Shown here piece after piece: positions 60,928 through 64,000 of a stretch of 64,000 nt of DNA. The translations under genes were made by a program, and so were the position numbers. Origin of the DNA: Actinopolymorpha pittospori (lineage in GTDB: Bacteria > Actinomycetota > Actinomycetes > Propionibacteriales > Actinopolymorphaceae). Each line of letters begins with the position of its first letter. Positions within the stretch are counted from its first letter, which is position 1. The notes under the pieces were generated by a model, which was not told the origin of the DNA, made no database searches, and saw nothing but the letters and a program-made list of their open reading frames with translations. The DNA is taken from NCBI RefSeq assembly GCF_014873875.1, contig NZ_JADBEM010000001.1:6448001-6512000 (forward strand), given 5' to 3'.

Positions 60928-61980
60928 TCACGCGTCCGATCGTTCGACCTTCTCGACGCGTCCGGTGGCCACGGACCGTGCCGCGGCCTCGGCCAGGGCG
61001 AGGCTGCCGAGGTTGCGCCGACCGGAACTCTCCGGCTCCTCGCCCGCCTCGACGGCGCGCGCGAACTCCGCGAGTGAACCGGCCCGCCCGACGTAGGGCA
61101 CCTTCACCAACGTGACCGGCTCGGATTGCCGGCCGCTCTCGGTCCGCCGGGTGACCTCCACGACGTCGGAGGTGGCGTCGCCGGCCGGACCGTCACGGCC
61201 GGTCCAGTAGATCTCGCCCTCCTCACACTCGAGGTGCCACCGCCCGGACCAGGCTGTGGGCTCGCCCGAGCTCACCCAACTGCCGCGGTAGCTCAGCACG
61301 CTCCCGCCGTCGAAGGTCACGGTGAGAACGGCCGACCCCTCCTCGCGGAACCTGCTCCACGGCGGGTCGCTGGCCTGCGCGTAGACCTGGACGGGCTCCT
61401 GGCCGAGCACCAACCGCATCAGGTCGAAGTGGTGGATCGCCATGTCGTACAGCAGGGGATGCAGCAGCTGGTAGTGCCGGTGGTTGTCGGCCGGGGCGTT
61501 GTTGGCCCACTTCCGGAAGTCGACGTGTACGGTGCCGAGCCCGCCGAGGGCGCGCTCGGCGACCAGCGTCGCGGCGGTGCGGGCGGCGGGGTAGAAGCGG
61601 TAGTTCTGGCTCACCATGACGGTGAGGTTCTGCTCCTCCGCCGCGCTGACCACCTCACGCGCGTCGCTCAGGGTCGGCGCGAACGGCTTCTCCACCAGCA
61701 CGTGCTTGCCCGCGCGCAGGGCCTGGATCGACAGGGGCGCGTGCGCGGCCAGCGTCGCGGTGACGAGGACCGCGTCGGCCTCCACCCGCTCGATCGCCTC
61801 GTCCAGGCTGGTGAAGCACTGGGACTCCTCCAGGCCGAGACGTTGGCGTGCCCTGGCCAGGGTCGCCGGGTCGGCGTCGACGATCGCGACGCGTTCGACT
61901 GTCGGAACCTTCGGCACGACGTTGACGGACCAGTCGCCGCCCCAGCCGCCGAGGCCTACGTGGATCAACCGCAATGCCAC
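60928..61980 (-). CDS. Gfo/Idh/MocA-family oxidoreductase
   Basis: The 350-residue protein starts at GTG 61980 with GGGAG eight bases upstream. It shows LRLIHVGLGGWGGDWSVNVVPKVPTVERVAIVDAD for NAD(P), HVLVEKPFAPTLSDAREV (catalytic-region Glu-Lys-Pro), VSQNYRFYPAARTAATLV and LLYDMAIHHFDLMRLVLG, whose Asp and paired His replace the usual D-x2-H. The substrate is unknown. It stands alone, distant from the two related genes at 51-53 kb, and the palindrome GAGCG-CTT-CGCTC (62011-62023) lies about 30 bases upstream. Confidence 0.88.
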   Translation of the reverse strand: MALRLIHVGLGGWGGDWSVNVVPKVPTVERVAIVDADPATLARARQRLGLEESQCFTSLDEAIERVEADAVLVTATLAAHAPLSIQALRAGKHVLVEKPFAPTLSDAREVVSAAEEQNLTVMVSQNYRFYPAARTAATLVAERALGGLGTVHVDFRKWANNAPADNHRHYQLLHPLLYDMAIHHFDLMRLVLGQEPVQVYAQASDPPWSRFREEGSAVLTVTFDGGSVLSYRGSWVSSGEPTAWSGRWHLECEEGEIYWTGRDGPAGDATSDVVEVTRRTESGRQSEPVTLVKVPYVGRAGSLAEFARAVEAGEEPESSGRRNLGSLALAEAAARSVATGRVEKVERSDA

Positions 61981-62010
61981 CGTGGCGCTCCCCGCTTCGA
62001 TAGGGGCCGT

Positions 62011-62023
62011 GAGCGCTTCGCTC
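62011..62023. promoter_or_regulatory. Inverted repeat upstream of the third Gfo/Idh/MocA gene
   Basis: GAGCG and CGCTC are perfect arms around CTT, about 30 bases before the start codon of the leftward dehydrogenase gene, a plausible place for an operator. In such GC-rich DNA short palindromes also occur by chance. Confidence 0.3.
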
Positions 62024-62178
62024 GCTCCGGCACCTACGAGCCTGGGCGACGGAACCCGGGCTCGGCGAGTGGATGCCCGATGATGGCCACCCAGCAAGCA
62101 CCGTCAGGTGCTGCGGACCCGTAGGGCGGCCCCGCGGCCCGCGGCCCGCGGTCTGAGGCGCTCGGCGGTCTGTGGCGG

Positions 62179-63084
62179 TCAGCCGGCGTAGGCCGCGAGC
62201 ACCCGGAGCGCCTGGAGGGTGACCACGCCCCGCCATTCGCGCTCGGCGGTCGATCCGGGCGCCTCCCAGGTGATCGGCCAGCCGCCGTCTGCCTGCTGGC
62301 CGGCAGCAAGCACCTCGAGATGGGCGTCGACGTCCGCGTCGGCGAAGAAGCGTCGGCGCGGACTGTCGGGCGAGGGCGCGAAGTGCAACGGCGTGAGTCC
62401 GTAGTCGTCGGAGGGGCGAGGCTGGAAGAACGCGAGCCTGTCGAGCCGGGAACACAGCGCGGCGTGGGCCGATTCGGCCCGATCCCGATCCGGGTCGGTC
62501 TCGAGGAAGCGCAGGACGCACAGGGCGGTGTGCGCGTCCTCCACACCGTCCGGCGCCTCGATCCGGTCCCAGCAGAACTTGGCCGCGGGCTCGATCCAGG
62601 CAGCCTCGATGCCGAACGCGCGGAACCGAGCGACCAGGGCTGCGGTGGGGTTGAGACCGGCGGGAGCGTCGCAGTCTCCCCAGTGCGCCGCGCGGGGGTG
62701 CTTCGCCGCGCTCGGGAGCAGGATCGGGACGGCGCCCTCGGGCGTCACCACGCCGGCGAGGAACGACGACGCCCCACCGAGGAGGTCCTGTGCGGCGGCC
62801 GTGACCTCGGCGCGGGCCTCGACGGCCAGCGAGTCGAGCACGTCGCTCGCGAAGTCGAGGAAGAGCGGCTGGCTGCCAGGGGCGCGAACGTCGGGCTCGA
62901 GCCCGTGCCCCAGCCCGCCGTCGGCGTTGCGGTGGGCCGCCAGTGCCGCGACCACGGCGGGGACGGCGGACATGTCGTGGTCGAGGTGGACCTCTGCCAG
63001 CCGGCGTTCGAGCAGTCGGCCCTCGGATCGGATGAAGGCACGGGCGCGGTCGACGTCGACCACGGGCGTCACTGGGGTCGTCAT
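62179..63084 (-). CDS. Alpha/alpha-toroid (prenyltransferase/squalene-cyclase repeat-like) protein
   Basis: The 301-residue protein has repeats typical of the terpenoid cyclase/prenyltransferase toroid: AALAAHRNADGGLGHGLEPDVRAPGSQP and VLAAGQQADGGWPITWEAPGSTAEREWRGVVTLQALRVLAAYAG. These match the QxxDGGW-type repeats, while the catalytic Asp-rich motif of cyclases is absent. Related unnamed proteins are common in actinomycetes. The role is unknown; it is more likely a binding or carbohydrate-active protein than a true cyclase. No signal peptide is present. The AraC-type regulator gene lies 47 bases upstream on the same strand, so the two may be co-transcribed. Confidence 0.75.
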   Translation of the reverse strand: MTTPVTPVVDVDRARAFIRSEGRLLERRLAEVHLDHDMSAVPAVVAALAAHRNADGGLGHGLEPDVRAPGSQPLFLDFASDVLDSLAVEARAEVTAAAQDLLGGASSFLAGVVTPEGAVPILLPSAAKHPRAAHWGDCDAPAGLNPTAALVARFRAFGIEAAWIEPAAKFCWDRIEAPDGVEDAHTALCVLRFLETDPDRDRAESAHAALCSRLDRLAFFQPRPSDDYGLTPLHFAPSPDSPRRRFFADADVDAHLEVLAAGQQADGGWPITWEAPGSTAEREWRGVVTLQALRVLAAYAG

Positions 63085-63131
63085 GCCAGAACGCTAGGAG
63101 AGCGCACCGACATCTCGCTTGGACAGATCGG

Positions 63132-63842
63132 TCACCTGCCGCGCAGCAGCCTGCTGGGCGGTGCGCCGGCCAGGTCGTTGCAGTCGCGCGCGAGGTGGGA
63201 CTGGTCGGCGTAGCCCGACCGGGCGGCGAGGTCGGCGAGGGCGAGGTCGGGGGCGGTCCGGGCGAGCCGGCGGACGCGTAACAGTCGCGCGACCCTGAGG
63301 AAGGTCGCGGGGCCGTAGCCGACAGCGGCCGTGAAGCGCCGCCGGAACTGTCGTTCACCGACGCCGAGGTCGGCCGTGAGCGCGTCGGTGACCCGGGGGC
63401 CGGCGGTCAGCAGCCGACGGACCGCGACGTCGACCTGCCGGTCGGGTGCGTCGGTCTCGGCCCGGGCCAGTCGGGCCGAGACCAGGGCGGTGAGGTGGCT
63501 CGGGTCGGCGGCCAGTCTCGCGGCGACGCTGGCGCCGGCCGGACCCCACAGGTCGGCCAGATCCACCCGGCGATCGCGCAGCTCACTCGCCGGGACGCCG
63601 AGAATCCGAGCCGCCCGGCCGGTCCGGAACCGCAGCCCGTACACGGGCAGTCCGACCGGGAGCGAGGACGTCCAGGGCCCCGTGTCGGGTCCGGCGACGA
63701 ACGCCCTGTCCGGTGTCACCACGATGTCGAGACAGCCGTCGGGGAGGATCGTGCCGTCCCATCCGAAGGACGACCACCACAGGCACCGCACGTCCTCGGC
63801 GAGTGCCGCGGGCGGAGCGATCTCCGCGTACGTCGTACTCAC
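63132..63842 (-). CDS. AraC-family transcriptional regulator
   Basis: The 236-residue protein has an N-terminal DUF6597-like sensing domain (APPAALAEDVRCLWWSSFGWDGTILPDGCLDIVVTPDRAFVAGPDTGP) and a C-terminal AraC DNA-binding domain with VGERQFRRRFTAAVGYGPATFLRVARLLRVRRLA and LADLAARSGYADQSHLARDCNDLAGAPPSRLL, the two helix-turn-helix units. The DGCLDI block is the hallmark of this branch. The start is GTG 63840-63842 (VSTTYAEIAPP). It lies just upstream of the toroid protein gene on the same strand. The last 158 bases of the window show no gene. Confidence 0.9.
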   Translation of the reverse strand: MSTTYAEIAPPAALAEDVRCLWWSSFGWDGTILPDGCLDIVVTPDRAFVAGPDTGPWTSSLPVGLPVYGLRFRTGRAARILGVPASELRDRRVDLADLWGPAGASVAARLAADPSHLTALVSARLARAETDAPDRQVDVAVRRLLTAGPRVTDALTADLGVGERQFRRRFTAAVGYGPATFLRVARLLRVRRLARTAPDLALADLAARSGYADQSHLARDCNDLAGAPPSRLLRGR

Positions 63843-64000
63843 CCGGCCACGGTATAACCGACCACCCCCGGCGCCGTTCGACCAAGGTCGCCGCGGTGTC
63901 AGGGCGGCCGGGGAGGGGCCGGCGGGCCGGGCCGACCCGCGCATGCCGGGTCGAAGTACGTATGCACGACACTGTCCCCATGGCATTTCGCCGGATGACC

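Noticed and set aside
62179..63084. Terpene cyclase or squalene-hopene cyclase
   Set aside because: The toroid repeats are present, but the Asp-rich catalytic motif is missing and the protein is less than half the usual length.

Overview
The window is one contiguous, very GC-rich piece of an actinomycete chromosome. The evidence is near-universal G/C at third codon positions, many GTG and TTG starts, a WhiB-type regulator, an HrdB/SigA-type sigma factor with a Lys/Ala-rich N-terminal half, an MprAB-PepD-like operon, an LprG-P55-like operon, a mycobacterial-type LigB, and proteins related to type VII (ESX) secretion. The gene mix (several Gfo/Idh/MocA dehydrogenases, a glucoamylase-like secreted enzyme, a Tat-exported sugar-binding lipoprotein) would suit a soil member of the Propionibacteriales or a relative, but I cannot fix the genus. 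No rRNA, tRNA, CRISPR array or prophage was seen.

Layout. 1-8.8 kb: the 3' end of an arginase-family gene, a GPP34 protein plus the rescue factor ArfB, an aldo/keto reductase, a PfkB kinase, a group 2 sigma factor, ATP-dependent ligase LigB and PyrD. 8.9-12.8 kb: mprA-mprB-htrA on the minus strand, with 11-bp-period direct repeats before mprA and before htrA. 12.9-23.3 kb: acylphosphatase, several unknown proteins, a lipoprotein/PKD secreted pair, DinB, a DUF4192 protein, a GCS2-type ligase, WhiB, UspA and an HhH-GPD protein. 23.5-26.4 kb: two tandem, nearly identical principal-type sigma factors. 26.5-38 kb: a secreted glucoamylase-like protein, a small zinc-ribbon protein, parE and parC, and between the two topoisomerase genes a TetR/permease divergon and lprG-MFS. 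38-44.1 kb: GNAT, an orphan solute-binding lipoprotein, a tiny HTH regulator with a striking promoter, and a GNAT/acyl-CoA synthetase fusion.

44.2-50.9 kb is the most unusual part. It holds three intact paralogues of about 360 residues and one decayed copy, all on the minus strand, with a YbaB/EbfC-type gene among them. Each has an EspC-like N-terminal region, two pairs of membrane segments around a WXG100-like helical hairpin, and an almost invariant C-terminal end. An IS1380-type element with intact ends and a CTTAG target duplication has landed in the putative promoter of one copy. No secretion ATPase or mycosin is in the window. I read this as an orphan, type VII-associated membrane protein island; it is the best candidate for an undescribed system.

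51-64 kb: two Gfo/Idh/MocA dehydrogenases, uvrA with a histone-like tail, a nitroreductase, an SBP56 protein translationally coupled to a histidine-bearing membrane protein with a NicO-like motif, a ferredoxin-NADP reductase, a third Gfo/Idh/MocA enzyme, an alpha/alpha-toroid protein and an AraC regulator. Most convergent gene pairs are separated by strong GC-rich hairpins, which are annotated individually.
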